A DNA stretch of 64,000 nt from DASVTU01 sp036387415 (GCA_036387415.1 DASVTU010000009.1:50113-114112); one strand, 5' to 3'; numbered from the stretch's first letter, positions 9,054 through 19,620 are shown. Program-made: numbers and translations. The notes: generated by a model not told the origin, from the sequence alone.

Positions 9054-9752
9054 TCATCGTTTGTTGTAGACGTGGTGCAGGGCGTCGGTCGTCCAGTCGG
9101 CGAGGCTATGGGTGACGACATCGGCGTCCGCTTCGCGCAGAGCCTTTTCGGACACGGTGTTGGCGACGCCGAGCGTACGCATTCCAGCGGCGCGTGCGGA
9201 TTTAATCCCTGGCGGCGAATCCTCTATGACGAGACATTCGTCCGCCCGCAGCGGCAAGACGTGCGCCTCGCTGCGTCGCTCGTTGAGTAGTTCGAGGGCA
9301 CGACGGTAGCAGTACGGGTCGGGCTTGCAGGGTCGTTCCTCCTCCGCGCTCACGATGATGGAAAAATAACTCTTGAGCGTCGCGCGTTCGAGCACGTAAT
9401 CAATCTCCTCGCGTCGCGCCATACTAACGAGACCGAGCGGATAGACGCGCGCCAACGCCTTGATAAATGTGACGACGCCTGGAAATAGCGGCAACTCGTC
9501 GCCGTAGAGATGGCGATGAATCTCCCAACGCTTTGCAATCAAAGAACGCATGGTTTCATCGTTCAACTCCTTCCCCGCCTTCTCGTAAATCGAACGGAGA
9601 AAAGTGGCGTCGTCCATGCCGAGCGAGCCGTAGTAGTCTTCGTCCGTGAGCGTGACACCCTCCGCGTCGAGCGCCTCGCGGTATGCTTTCAATTGCAAAC
9701 CCTCGTCGTCGATAATGACGCCGTTGAAATCAAACAAGATGGCCTGAATCAT
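9054..9752 (-). CDS. HAD-superfamily hydrolase, beta-phosphoglucomutase-like
   Basis: 232 residues from ATG 9752. The longer frame upstream would add 23 residues lacking the motif. The N-terminus reads ILFDFNGVIIDDE, so the nucleophile Asp (motif I) is kept but the usual acid/base Asp two residues later is Asn. Motif III/IV follow as KPDPYCYRRAL and VIEDSPPGIKSARAAGM. A helical cap lies between. The family acts on small phosphorylated metabolites or sugar phosphates in the cytoplasm. The DxN change may alter the reaction, though such sequences do occur in this subfamily. Confidence 0.88.
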   Translation of the reverse strand: MIQAILFDFNGVIIDDEGLQLKAYREALDAEGVTLTDEDYYGSLGMDDATFLRSIYEKAGKELNDETMRSLIAKRWEIHRHLYGDELPLFPGVVTFIKALARVYPLGLVSMARREEIDYVLERATLKSYFSIIVSAEEERPCKPDPYCYRRALELLNERRSEAHVLPLRADECLVIEDSPPGIKSARAAGMRTLGVANTVSEKALREADADVVTHSLADWTTDALHHVYNKR

Positions 9753-9829
9753 GAAGCCGTATAGAAACCCGATTTGAATTGGGATGTAACGCCGACATTG
9801 TAAGCCGCGCGCAGCAGGCAAGGCAAAAC

Positions 9830-9999
9830 CGATTGCGGATTTCGGAATGCGGAATGCGGATTGAAAACAGTAGCCGGAAATAGTAGACAGTAGAAAAGCT
9901 TTGCCGCTTGAGACGAATTTGTCTTCTTACTTTTATTCTGGCTTCTGACTTTTGATTTCTTGTTCTGCCAATCCGCAATCCGAGTTCCGCATTCCGCAA
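9830..9999. repeat. Composite word-palindrome, families N and T
   Basis: Outer arms of family N: GATTGCGGATTTCGGAATGC at 9830 onward and its complement at 9969-9999. Between them lie T words (AGTAGACAGTAGAAAAGC, 9879-9899) and TTCTGACTT words. The right edge touches the stop codon of the cNMP/DUF1003 gene at 10000. Confidence 0.8.
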
Positions 10000-10857
10000 T
10001 TATTTGTTTTCGGCTCTCTGTTCACGAAAAAGCATGGGGAGTCGTTCGCTTTCGAGCACGTCGAGACGGCGCAGGACTTCTGTGAGGGCGAGTTCGTTTT
10101 TGAGGTTGACTTGGTAGTCGAGGTCGGCGCGGAGACGGTCTTTGCCCGCCTCGCGATTTTGCGACATCATGATAATCGGCGCTTGCAGGCTGGCGATAAC
10201 ATTCAAAATGAAACTGAGGAAGATGTACGGATAGGGGTCGAAACTGCCCTCGCGGAGCAGCAAAGTATTGAGCAACACCCAGAGCGCGATGATGCTGAAG
10301 GCCGTGATGATGAACATCCAACTTCCGCCGAACCTTGCCAGAAGGTCAGCCATCCGGTCGCCGAGCGTGAGGCGCGATTGCATCTCTTCGTTGACGTTGC
10401 GCGAGACGCGTTGACGCAGGAGTTGGTCGGTCTGTCGCAGACGGTTGGCAATCGCCGATAGCATACGCAACGCGACATCCGTATTGCTTCGCACAAACTC
10501 CAAAAAATCCTTGCGCGACAAGACTGCGAACTGCGCCGTTTCCGTCACGCTCGCATCAGCCGAACGAGGTTTGCCATCGAGCAAAGCCATCTCGCCGAAG
10601 AAGTCGCCGCGTTTGAGTTCGGCGAGCGTCAAATCTTCTCCATCGGCATCGTGGATGTGAATACGCACGCTCCCGCTCTCAATCAAATAGAGCGCGTCGC
10701 CCGCGTCGCCCGAACGGAACAGGACGCTTCCGGCCACCGCCTCGCGCCGCTCCAACAACGCGCGCAACGCCGACGCGGCCCCGTCGTCGAGCGACGCAAA
10801 GAGTGGAACCGAACGCAACGCTTCCAACGTCATACCCGTCGGCACATCATCACGCAT
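10000..10857 (-). CDS. Cyclic-nucleotide-binding domain fused to DUF1003 membrane protein
   Basis: 285 residues from ATG 10857, chosen because GGGAG lies seven bases upstream; a start at 10902 falls inside the neighbouring repeat. Residues 10-135 form a CRP-like cyclic-nucleotide-binding beta-roll with the phosphate cassette FGEMALLDGKPRSA. Two membrane helices at about 185-230 (WMFIITAFSIIALWVLL and YPYIFLSFILNVIASLQAPI) belong to DUF1003, followed by a cytoplasmic helical tail. There is no DNA-binding domain, so it is a membrane sensor rather than a regulator. The ligand and output are unknown. Confidence 0.87.
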   Translation of the reverse strand: MRDDVPTGMTLEALRSVPLFASLDDGAASALRALLERREAVAGSVLFRSGDAGDALYLIESGSVRIHIHDADGEDLTLAELKRGDFFGEMALLDGKPRSADASVTETAQFAVLSRKDFLEFVRSNTDVALRMLSAIANRLRQTDQLLRQRVSRNVNEEMQSRLTLGDRMADLLARFGGSWMFIITAFSIIALWVLLNTLLLREGSFDPYPYIFLSFILNVIASLQAPIIMMSQNREAGKDRLRADLDYQVNLKNELALTEVLRRLDVLESERLPMLFREQRAENK

Positions 10858-10874
10858 AAGGCAACTCCCATCGC

Positions 10875-10976
10875 AAGGGATGAGGTAGAAAGATTGATTC
10901 ATTGACCCATCGGCTCATTGACTCATTGCCTCTTAAATCAATGAATCAATGAATAATTCTGTTCATCCCTCTGCCT

Positions 10977-10985
<9 letters not shown>
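10875..10985. repeat. Word-palindrome, family W with outer GGGATGA words
   Basis: The outer pair is AAGGGATGAGG (10875 on) against TTCATCCCTCTGCC and TTCATCCCTG. The inner pair is GATTGATTCATTGACCCATC against ATCAATGAATCAATG. The stop codon of the ABC ATPase gene (10977) lies within the right arm. Confidence 0.78.
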
Positions 10986-11657
<672 letters not shown>

Positions 11658-11668
11658 AAACTCAAATC

Positions 11669-11760
11669 AAGGGGAAAGGTTAAAAAGGGAAAAGGCGAAA
11701 AGGAAAAGACGAATCTTATCAATTCGCCCTTTCCCCGTTAACCCGCTTCCACTTTTAATC
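11669..11760. repeat. Intergenic word-palindrome, family P
   Basis: Purine arm AAGGGGAAAGGTTAAAAAGG (from 11669) against AATTCGCCCTTTCCCCGTTA (from 11721). It fills the gap between nuoI (stop 11772) and the ABC ATPase start (11657). Confidence 0.8.
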
Positions 11761-11771
11761 CTGCTTTGGTT

Positions 11772-12293
11772 TTAGACTTCTTTGTATTCCGAGTTCACGT
11801 CTTCGTCGGAAAACGCGACGCGGTAGTTGAGCGACTGTTTCTGCTTGGTAATCAGGAGGTCGTCTTTGGTCTTCAAGAGGTCGGCGCGGCTATAGACCGA
11901 CAACTCGAAGTTGTAGCCATGCGTGATGGCGTCTTTCGGGCAGGCTTCGACGCAGAAGCCGCAGAAGATGCAGCGTCCGTAGTCGATATTGTAGACCTTC
12001 GCGAAACGCTCATCGACGCCCGTGCGTTCTTCGGCGGGACGCGGGTCGTCCGCCGCCACGATGTAGATGCAATCCGACGGGCACGCCGCCGCGCACAGGT
12101 AACACGCGACGCATTTTTCCCTGCCGAGTTCGTCAACGTGCAACAGATGCATCCCGCGATAACGCGGCTGCACCGTTACGGGTTCGTCCGGGTATTCGAC
12201 CGTCCACTTCTCCCTCGGAATGTAAGAGAACGTCACGCCCATACCCTTGATGATGGCCTTCGTTGATTCGATGATGTCAGAAATTATCGACAT
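11772..12293 (-). CDS. nuoI: NADH-quinone oxidoreductase subunit I (8Fe-8S ferredoxin subunit)
   Basis: 173 residues, the family's usual length. Two 4Fe-4S binding sets are intact: Cys61, 64, 67, 71 (CVACYLCAAACP) and Cys108, 111, 114, 118 (CIFCGFCVEACP). NuoI carries electrons through clusters N6a and N6b in the peripheral arm of respiratory complex I, at the inner membrane. No other complex I gene is in the window, so this copy stands apart from a nuo operon. It is downstream of ndk in the sucC-to-nuoI minus-strand run. Confidence 0.93.
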   Translation of the reverse strand: MSIISDIIESTKAIIKGMGVTFSYIPREKWTVEYPDEPVTVQPRYRGMHLLHVDELGREKCVACYLCAAACPSDCIYIVAADDPRPAEERTGVDERFAKVYNIDYGRCIFCGFCVEACPKDAITHGYNFELSVYSRADLLKTKDDLLITKQKQSLNYRVAFSDEDVNSEYKEV

Positions 12294-12305
12294 AACTTTT
12301 CCTTA

Positions 12306-12379
12306 GTGAATCGTCAATCGTAAATCGTGATGAGAAAAATCCGTTTTTTCGATTTACGATTGACGATTTACCATTTACG
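12306..12379. repeat. Intergenic word-palindrome, family Z, perfect 19-bp arms
   Basis: Arms at 12309-12327 and 12350-12368 are perfect complements and are built from ATCGTCAATCGTAAATCG words. The loop is AT-rich. The ndk stop codon (12375-12377) lies in a further ACCATTTACG word at the right edge. Confidence 0.88.
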
Positions 12380-12806
12380 AAACGAGTTCGAGGCGACTGA
12401 AGAAATAAGCGATTTCGATGGCGGCGTTCTCCTCCGAGTCGGAACCGTGGACGGCGTTCTCGCCGATGGACGCGGCAAACTCCTTGCGAATCGTTCCCTC
12501 GTCGGCTTTGGACGGGTCGGTCGCGCCCATCAAATCGCGCCACGCCTTGACCGCGCCATCCTTCTCCAACGCGAGCACCACACACGGCGCGCTCGACATG
12601 AAACTCGTCAACTCCCCGAAGAAAGGTCGTTCACGATGCACCGCATAAAAGCCTTCGGCCTCCTCGCGCGTCATGTGAATCAGCTTCATCCCGCGCAGAC
12701 GAAAACCGCCTTCCGTGATGCGTTGCAAAATCGCTCCCGTCTTCCCTCCGCGCACCGCATCGGGCTTGATGATTCCGAATGTCAAATTTCCTGTCTGTTC
12801 AGCCAT
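12375..12806 (-). CDS. ndk: Nucleoside diphosphate kinase
   Basis: 143 residues, full length. The catalytic histidine is in NAVHGSDS (His120), and the N-terminal GIIKPDAV motif is present. It transfers the gamma phosphate of ATP to NDPs through a phosphohistidine in the cytoplasm. Its place next to sucC/sucD fits the common genomic link between NDP kinase and succinyl-CoA synthetase, which makes ATP or GTP. The stop codon lies within the Z1 palindrome. Confidence 0.96.
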   Translation of the reverse strand: MAEQTGNLTFGIIKPDAVRGGKTGAILQRITEGGFRLRGMKLIHMTREEAEGFYAVHRERPFFGELTSFMSSAPCVVLALEKDGAVKAWRDLMGATDPSKADEGTIRKEFAASIGENAVHGSDSEENAAIEIAYFFSRLELVS

Positions 12807-12839
12807 TGTGTCCTCAAAGAAAATAGAATTTGATTCAAC

Positions 12840-13205
12840 TTACTCCGACCTGCCGTTGCGGCCTTCTTTCACAATATCAATCAAGGCATCCAAACGACGG
12901 TCAGTATGTATCTGTGATTCAGCCAACTTAGCTTGTGCTTCCGCTAATTCAGACATTTTCTCAGCCAAAATTGTCATCACCATGTCTATGCGACTTTGAG
13001 AAGCGGAGAGTTGTGCTAGCGCATCCTCTGTACGGATTTGTGCGTCGGCCAGTGCTGCTATTTTGGCTTCTGAATTCACTTGTGCTCTAGCGAGTTCATC
13101 TATCCACGATTGATGGGTGTCAGCCCGCTCGCTGGTATTGCGTGCAAGTTCAATAAGTATTTTATTTGTCTGCTCTAGTTCTCGAAGCCTTTCGTCGCTG
13201 CTCAT
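12840..13205 (-). CDS. Small coiled-coil protein of unknown function
   Basis: 121 residues, almost entirely heptad-like. Repeated segments such as ALADAQIRTEDALAQL and ELAEAQAKLAESQIHTD indicate a long alanine-rich coiled coil. There is no signal peptide or membrane helix. Its base composition is less GC-rich than its neighbours, with more A/T-ending codons, which could reflect recent arrival. It lies between ndk and sucD on the same strand. Confidence 0.75.
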   Translation of the reverse strand: MSSDERLRELEQTNKILIELARNTSERADTHQSWIDELARAQVNSEAKIAALADAQIRTEDALAQLSASQSRIDMVMTILAEKMSELAEAQAKLAESQIHTDRRLDALIDIVKEGRNGRSE

Positions 13206-13243
13206 CGCTTAGCCCTTCTCGCAGACAATTTCGATTCAACTAT

Positions 13244-14128
13244 TCATGCCGTGGCGCGTGAGCCGAGAGCGTCTCGGACGGCGGTGCCAATGTCGGCGGG
13301 CGATTGGACGACGTGGATACCGGCCTCTGTGAGTGCTTTCATCTTTTCGGCGGCGGTGCCTTTGCCGCCCGCGATGATGGCTCCGGCGTGTCCCATGCGA
13401 CGACCGGGAGGCGCGGTCTGTCCGGCGATGAAGGCGACGATGGGTTTGGTCACATTGTCTCTGGCAAACTCCGCCGCTTCCTCTTCAGCCGAGCCGCCGA
13501 TTTCGCCAATCATCACGATGGCTTCCGTTTCGGGGTCGTCTTGAAAGAGCGCGAGGGCGTTCAAGTGCGTCGTGCCGACGATGGGGTCGCCGCCGATGCC
13601 GATGGCGGTGGATTGACCGAGGCCGAGCGCGGTCAACTGTCCTACCGCTTCATAGGTCAACGTCCCCGAACGCGAGACGACGCCGACGCGTCCTTCCTTG
13701 TGGATGTGTCCGGGCATGATGCCGATTTTACACTTGCCGGGCGAGATAACGCCGGGACAGTTCGGGCCGATGAGCCGCGTGTGCTTGTCTGCCAGAAAGC
13801 GTTTCACCTTCACCATGTCGAGCACGGGAATGCCCTCGGTGATGCACACGACGAGCGGCACGCCCGCATCCGCCGCTTCCATGATGGCGTCCGCCGCGAA
13901 CGGCGGGGGCACGTAAATCACAGAAGCGTTCGCGCCCGCCTCTCTGACGGCATCCGCAACTGTGTTGAAGACCGGAATGCCTTCGTGCGTCGTCCCACCC
14001 TTGCCGGGCGTCACGCCGCCGACCACCTCTGTCCCATACTCCACCATCTGCTTCGTATGAAACGTGCCCTCTTTGCCCGTGATGCCCTGCACGACGAGCC
14101 GCGTATTTTTATCAACGAGAACGCTCAA
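13244..14128 (-). CDS. sucD: Succinate-CoA ligase (ADP-forming) subunit alpha
   Basis: 294 residues from a TTG at 14128. This start gives MSVLVDKNTRLVVQGITG, the usual N-terminus, and has AGGAG eight bases upstream; longer frames from 14146 or 14167 pass through that ribosome site. The phosphorylated histidine is in RRMGHAGAI (His247). The subunit binds CoA and carries the phosphohistidine in the TCA-cycle step between succinyl-CoA and succinate. SucC is not adjacent: two unrelated genes lie between them. Confidence 0.95.
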   Translation of the reverse strand: MSVLVDKNTRLVVQGITGKEGTFHTKQMVEYGTEVVGGVTPGKGGTTHEGIPVFNTVADAVREAGANASVIYVPPPFAADAIMEAADAGVPLVVCITEGIPVLDMVKVKRFLADKHTRLIGPNCPGVISPGKCKIGIMPGHIHKEGRVGVVSRSGTLTYEAVGQLTALGLGQSTAIGIGGDPIVGTTHLNALALFQDDPETEAIVMIGEIGGSAEEEAAEFARDNVTKPIVAFIAGQTAPPGRRMGHAGAIIAGGKGTAAEKMKALTEAGIHVVQSPADIGTAVRDALGSRATA

Positions 14129-14370
14129 CGCTCTTTCTCCTCGCATCCGCGATGCGTAAAACGTCAATCGTCAACAGACCGAGCCGCCCTGTCCATTCAC
14201 GATTCGCTTGACCATCGACGTTAATTAGCTTTGATGTTAAGACTCTCCAATATAACACAGCCCGCGCGCCGCGCTCTATTTCAGCCGTCACCTCATCCGT
14301 CACACGACGGGCAAGACAAACGTTTCGACATCGACCGCGCGACCCTTTCCGTTTTCGCCCATTCCTGATT

Positions 14371-15774
14371 TCAATCAAGTTCCACGCGCTCGCCGTATTG
14401 CGGGGCATCGACGCGCCAGCCGTAGGCGTCGCGGATGTGTGCGGCCATCGCGGCGGCGGCTTCGGGTTCGCCGTGGGTGGTGAAGGAACGTCGCGGCGGG
14501 AGCGGCATGCCTTTGAGCCAACGGAGGACTTCTTGCCAGTCGGCGTGCGCGGAGAGGCCGCCGATACGTTCGACATGGCAACGCACGGGCACCATCCCTT
14601 TCATGATACGAACTTCGCGTTCACCGTCGAGGATGCGTCGTCCGGTGGTTCCTCCCGCTTGATAGCCGACGAAGACGACGGTGGCGCGTTCGTCCGGCAG
14701 GATGCGTCGCGCGTGGTGCATGACGCGTCCGCCTGTCATCATGCCGGAGGCGGAGATGATGATGCGCGAGCCGCGCTCGTCGTTGAGTCGCTTGGATTCT
14801 TCGCGCGAGGAAGCCGTAAGCATCGAGTGTGTCCGCAAGGGATGTCGATGTCCAGCGAGGACGCTCGCGTATTCTTCGTCGTGTTCCTCTTTGCGTTGGC
14901 TATAGATTTGCGTGGCGGAAGCGGCCATCGGCGAATCGACGCGGACGGGCAGAATCGGAATGCGTTTTTCGTCTTCGAGTTCGCGGATGTGATAAATCAA
15001 CTCCTGTGTGCGACCGATGGCGAACGCCGGAAAGAGAACGGGGCCGCCGCGTTGCGCGCCTTCGTTGATGACGCGTGCGAGCGCGTCTTTCGGGTCTTCG
15101 GGGTCGTGGAGGCGGTCGCCGTAGGTCGATTCGACGAGCATGTAATCGCATGTGGGCGGCGGTTCGGGGTCGCGTATGATGGGTTGGTCGTAGTGGCCGA
15201 GGTCGCCTGAGAAAAGGACTCGACGCCCCGCGCCGTCCGCGCCCGCATCATCAACTTCAACCAGCACCAGACTCGAACCGAGGATGTGACCCGCGATGCG
15301 AAATCCCGCGCGCAAGCCTCGCTTTATCTCGACCGGCTCGCCCGTGTTGGCGACGGGCTGAAGAAGTTTGAGTGTGGCGCGTGCATCTTCTTCGGTGTAG
15401 AGCGGGAGCGCGGGTTGGTGTCTGGTCAGCCCTTTGCGGTTGCGGTATTCGGCCTCCTCTTCCTGCAAACGCGCGGAATCTGGCAAGAGCAACTTGAGCA
15501 AATCAGACGTGCCGCGCGAGCAGTAGACGGGATTGCGGTAGCCGAGATGGACGAGGCGCGGGAGGTAGCCCGTGTGGTCGATGTGCGCGTGTGTGATGAT
15601 AACGGCATCGAGTTTGGCGATGTCGAAGGGCGGCGGTTCCCAGTTGCGCTCGCGCAGTTCCTTGTAACCCTGAAACAACCCGCAATCGACGAGCACGTTG
15701 CCCTTGTCGGATTCAATCAGGTACTTCGAGCCGGTCACGGTGCCGACGCCGCCCCAAAAACTCAATGTTGCCAT
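14371..15774 (-). CDS. Metallo-beta-lactamase fold, beta-CASP RNA exonuclease-like protein
   Basis: 467 residues. The zinc-binding HAHIDH motif is at 62-67, with LFSGDLGHY as motif 4. A beta-CASP domain follows, then the RNA-specific end motifs (ISASGMMTGGR, then GGLSAHADW and FTTHGEPEAA). The closest recognised group is the bacterial YSH1/CPSF-73-like family of zinc-dependent ribonucleases. It acts in the cytoplasm, probably in RNA processing or decay. It sits inside the sucC-sucD interval, and the 240-base gap to sucD holds only degraded family-Z words (near 14165-14220). Confidence 0.9.
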   Translation of the reverse strand: MATLSFWGGVGTVTGSKYLIESDKGNVLVDCGLFQGYKELRERNWEPPPFDIAKLDAVIITHAHIDHTGYLPRLVHLGYRNPVYCSRGTSDLLKLLLPDSARLQEEEAEYRNRKGLTRHQPALPLYTEEDARATLKLLQPVANTGEPVEIKRGLRAGFRIAGHILGSSLVLVEVDDAGADGAGRRVLFSGDLGHYDQPIIRDPEPPPTCDYMLVESTYGDRLHDPEDPKDALARVINEGAQRGGPVLFPAFAIGRTQELIYHIRELEDEKRIPILPVRVDSPMAASATQIYSQRKEEHDEEYASVLAGHRHPLRTHSMLTASSREESKRLNDERGSRIIISASGMMTGGRVMHHARRILPDERATVVFVGYQAGGTTGRRILDGEREVRIMKGMVPVRCHVERIGGLSAHADWQEVLRWLKGMPLPPRRSFTTHGEPEAAAAMAAHIRDAYGWRVDAPQYGERVELD

Positions 15775-15804
15775 TCGTTCTCCTCTAGAACACGTGCGCC
15801 GCCA

Positions 15805-16350
15805 TCAGTCGAAGGCGCGTCGCGTCGCGCCTCTGCGGACGATTGGTTGACCGAAAATGACGAGCGCCGCCGGAACGAGCAACGCGAGGTTGCGGAGCGC
15901 CGTTTTGACGCCTAACTGACTCGCAATCAGGCCGCCGAAGCAGCCGCATTCGAGCGGTTCGCCGTGCAAAACGTAGACGTAGTAGAGCGCATAGCCCGCG
16001 AACCCGACGAGCAAAAGCGCCGACAACGCGCCGCCCGCACGCACCGTTCGCGGCACAATCAAAAGCAACGCCGCCAGCAACTCAGCAGCAATCACAACCA
16101 GCGTCACAGGCCACACCCAACGCACATCGACGAGGTTAGCCATGTTCGCCACGAAATCGTTGAGCGTGTAGAGTTTCGCACCCGCCGCCAGCAAAAACAT
16201 CGCCGCCAAACCAAAGCGACTGACCAGCACCAGCACCTTCAGCAACGACGCTGAGACACGGCGACGCGGCGGCGCAGAGACATCAAAGTCCGGCGGCGTC
16301 ACGTCTCGTTCCGGCATCGTGAACTCATTGTTATCTTCCTGCACGCTCAT
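15805..16350 (-). CDS. MauE/DoxX-like membrane protein
   Basis: 181 residues with a cytoplasmic proline-rich N-terminus and four membrane helices at about 37-57, 80-97, 106-127 and 150-168. The motif ECGCFGG at about 131-137 is typical of MauE-type members, which are tied to disulfide chemistry in methylamine dehydrogenase maturation and similar pathways. There are no mau genes nearby, so this is a general family assignment only. It lies 30 bases from the nuclease gene and about 30 from sucC, so co-transcription is likely. Confidence 0.8.
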   Translation of the reverse strand: MSVQEDNNEFTMPERDVTPPDFDVSAPPRRRVSASLLKVLVLVSRFGLAAMFLLAAGAKLYTLNDFVANMANLVDVRWVWPVTLVVIAAELLAALLLIVPRTVRAGGALSALLLVGFAGYALYYVYVLHGEPLECGCFGGLIASQLGVKTALRNLALLVPAALVIFGQPIVRRGATRRAFD

Positions 16351-16383
16351 CTTCGCACCTCACAACATCCCCCTGCGTCGCGT

Positions 16384-17544
<1,161 letters not shown>

Positions 17545-17608
17545 TGAAACTCCTCGCCTCTTTTGGGTATCCACAAACGCTTTAATTATTTTGAATTGGA
17601 GCGCGACG

Positions 17609-17638
17609 AGTGTAGCCGCAACGTCGGCGACGCTGCAA
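17609..17638 (-). promoter_or_regulatory. Candidate sigma-70-type promoter for sucC
   Basis: Read on the minus strand: TTGCAG (17638-17633), an 18-base spacer, then TACACT (17614-17609), about 65 bases before the sucC start. Confidence 0.45.
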
Positions 17639-17665
17639 GCCTTCGACGCTGACAACAGACGGTGC

Positions 17666-17765
17666 GAGGAAAAGGAAAACGCGAGAGGCAAAAGCAAAAT
17701 GGCAAAGGTGAAGAGGTGCGAGTGATTCTTTCAGCTATTGCTACTTACCTTTTGCCTTCTTTAGC
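17666..17765. repeat. Word-palindrome, family P, between divergent genes
   Basis: Left arm words GGAAAAGGAAAAC, AGGCAAAAGC and ATGGCAAAGGTG against CTTACCTTTTGCCTTC on the right. This copy is upstream of both neighbours (sucC minus, small protein plus), so it is not behind a stop codon. Confidence 0.7.
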
Positions 17766-17842
17766 TTGTGGAACTTTATTTCTCGAAGAGTGTCTAAACA
17801 GTTGGAAATCTCTATGCGAATAGTTGTGAGGAGGTAGGGAGA

Positions 17843-18031
17843 GTGAAAATACAGCGTTTGATTGGCTGGTTTTTGATTGTCTTGGCAATTGCACAGGTCT
17901 TCATCGCCATGCACGGGCAGGCCACGGCGGGGCATCGAACGAGCACTCCTTTCGTCTTCGTCATCTCACTGATGTGTACCGCCGGAGCCGTGCTTTTATG
18001 GCGCGGCGCTCAGGAAAAATCGAAAACCTAA
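17843..18031 (+). CDS. Small two-helix membrane protein
   Basis: 62 residues from a GTG at 17843 with a strong GAGGAGG ribosome site about eight bases upstream. Two hydrophobic segments (about 6-23 and 37-53) would cross the inner membrane, followed by a short charged tail. No family recognised. The good ribosome site and clean topology argue for a real gene. Confidence 0.6.
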   Translation: MKIQRLIGWFLIVLAIAQVFIAMHGQATAGHRTSTPFVFVISLMCTAGAVLLWRGAQEKSKT

Positions 18032-18157
18032 ATCCGTCTCGTCGCATTCGTCGTCTCTTGATTGCCGTGCTTGAAGGCGTTACCTTGAACGGGCACGCGA
18101 AATTCGCGCGGGCGGCGGTCTGCCGTCCGCGTCCATGATTTTCAGGAGACGCCACGA

Positions 18158-18583
18158 ATGAACGAGGTCACGGTCACTTCTCTCTTGAACCTGCAAAACG
18201 AGGTGCGCTACGGCGACGGGCGCACGTTCATCACAGACGAACCATCCGCCCTCGGCGGCGACGATGCAGGGCCTGACCCGTACACGCTGCTCATGGCCGC
18301 GCTCGGCAGTTGCATCTCGATGACGGTGACGCTCTATGCGCGCCGTAAAGAGTGGCCGCTTGAGCGCGTCACGGTGCGCCTTCGTCAACAACGAATTCAC
18401 GCCACAGATTGCGCCGACTGCGAGAGTACGACCGATGGCTTCGTTCATCGCATCGAACGCTCCCTCAGTTTCCTCGGCGACCTCTCCGACGAACAAATCG
18501 CGCGTCTTCAAGAAATCGCGCACAAATGTCCCGTGCACAAAACATTCTCATCCGAAATCGCCATCGTTGAACTCAAAGATTGA
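18158..18583 (+). CDS. OsmC family peroxiredoxin-like protein
   Basis: 141 residues. The two catalytic cysteines of the family are in ALGSCISM (about Cys52) and HKCPVHK (about Cys125). OsmC/Ohr proteins reduce organic hydroperoxides with their cysteine pair in the cytoplasm. The pattern (GGDDAGPDPYTLLMAALGSC) fits the YhfA/OsmC-like branch rather than Ohr. CAGGAGA lies just upstream of the ATG. Confidence 0.88.
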   Translation: MNEVTVTSLLNLQNEVRYGDGRTFITDEPSALGGDDAGPDPYTLLMAALGSCISMTVTLYARRKEWPLERVTVRLRQQRIHATDCADCESTTDGFVHRIERSLSFLGDLSDEQIARLQEIAHKCPVHKTFSSEIAIVELKD

Positions 18584-18719
18584 ACGCAACCACAATCCCA
18601 AATCCCGACAAGCCGCGCACCGCAACGCAACGCTCGACGCCTCTACCGCTTTTGCCGCTTTGAGTTCGACGCACGCGTCTTCGCATGTTCTCGTCTCGAC
18701 GGAATTTGAACGGCTCCGG

Positions 18720-18748
18720 TTTGCCATCCGCGCGAAGTAAATTATGAT
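18720..18748 (+). promoter_or_regulatory. Candidate promoter very close to the TPR lipoprotein start
   Basis: TTTGCC at 18720-18725, a 17-base spacer, and TATGAT at 18743-18748. The ATG at 18760 is only 12 bases past the -10 box and has no clear ribosome site, so the transcript would have almost no leader. Confidence 0.5.
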
Positions 18749-18759
18749 GGTCGCCGCGT

Positions 18760-19620
18760 ATGAATAAAATCATGAAACAGTTGCCGCTCATTCTCTCGTC
18801 AATATTGATTCTCTCTTTCGTTCAAACCGCGTGTCGCAAAAGCGCGACCGATGCGGGCAATCCTTCCGCGTCAGCCACGCCGCCCTCCGCAGAAGCGCAA
18901 CTCGCTGCCGAGCAGCAGCAAGTGGAGGTGATGCGCCAGCAGTTTGAGGAAGAGGCGCGTCAGAACCCGGACGACCCCAACACGCATTACAATCTCGGCA
19001 ACGTCTATTTTTCGCAGAAGAAATATCAGGAAGCCGTCGAAGAATACAAGAAGGCGGTCGCGCGCAACGACAAGGATTTCGAGACGTTTTATCGTATGGG
19101 CAACGCCTATTCAAACATGCAGCAGTTGAAAGAAGCGGCGACGGCTTATCGTCAGGCGACGGTCATCAAGTCCGATTTCGCAGAGGCGCATTATGCTCTG
19201 GGCAACGTCCATCTGGGTCTGGGACAGTTCAAAGAAGCGGCTGCTGCCTATCGCAAAGCCATCGCCGCGAAGTCTGACTACGCCGACGCCTATTTCAATC
19301 TCGGCAACGCCTATGACCGTCTCGGCATGCACAAAGAAGAAGCCGAAACTTATCAAAAGGTCGTTAAATTCAATCCCAACGACGCCGACGCCTACTTCAA
19401 CCTCGGCAACGCCTACAGCAAACTAAACCGCTCACAGGAAGCCGTCGCCGCCTATCAACAGGCCATCCGCCTCAAGCCCGACGACGCCGACGCGCGTTAC
19501 AGTCTCGGCGTCCTCTACGTCAAAAACGGCGACCGCGAAGAAGCCATCGAGCAATACGAAGCTCTCAAGCAACTCAAGCCCGAATCCGCCGCCAATCTCA
19601 ATCGACTCATCAATCAATAA
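18760..19620 (+). CDS. TPR-repeat lipoprotein
   Basis: 286 residues. A hydrophobic N-terminus ends in VQTAC (Cys25), a plausible lipobox though with an atypical -3 residue. After a charged linker come six TPR units from about residue 65 to 280, each with the consensus Y-LGN-Y. Such proteins are scaffolds for envelope complexes, for example pilus or secretion assembly. The partner is unknown. The repeats are unusually regular, suggesting recent internal duplication. Confidence 0.87.
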   Translation: MNKIMKQLPLILSSILILSFVQTACRKSATDAGNPSASATPPSAEAQLAAEQQQVEVMRQQFEEEARQNPDDPNTHYNLGNVYFSQKKYQEAVEEYKKAVARNDKDFETFYRMGNAYSNMQQLKEAATAYRQATVIKSDFAEAHYALGNVHLGLGQFKEAAAAYRKAIAAKSDYADAYFNLGNAYDRLGMHKEEAETYQKVVKFNPNDADAYFNLGNAYSKLNRSQEAVAAYQQAIRLKPDDADARYSLGVLYVKNGDREEAIEQYEALKQLKPESAANLNRLINQ

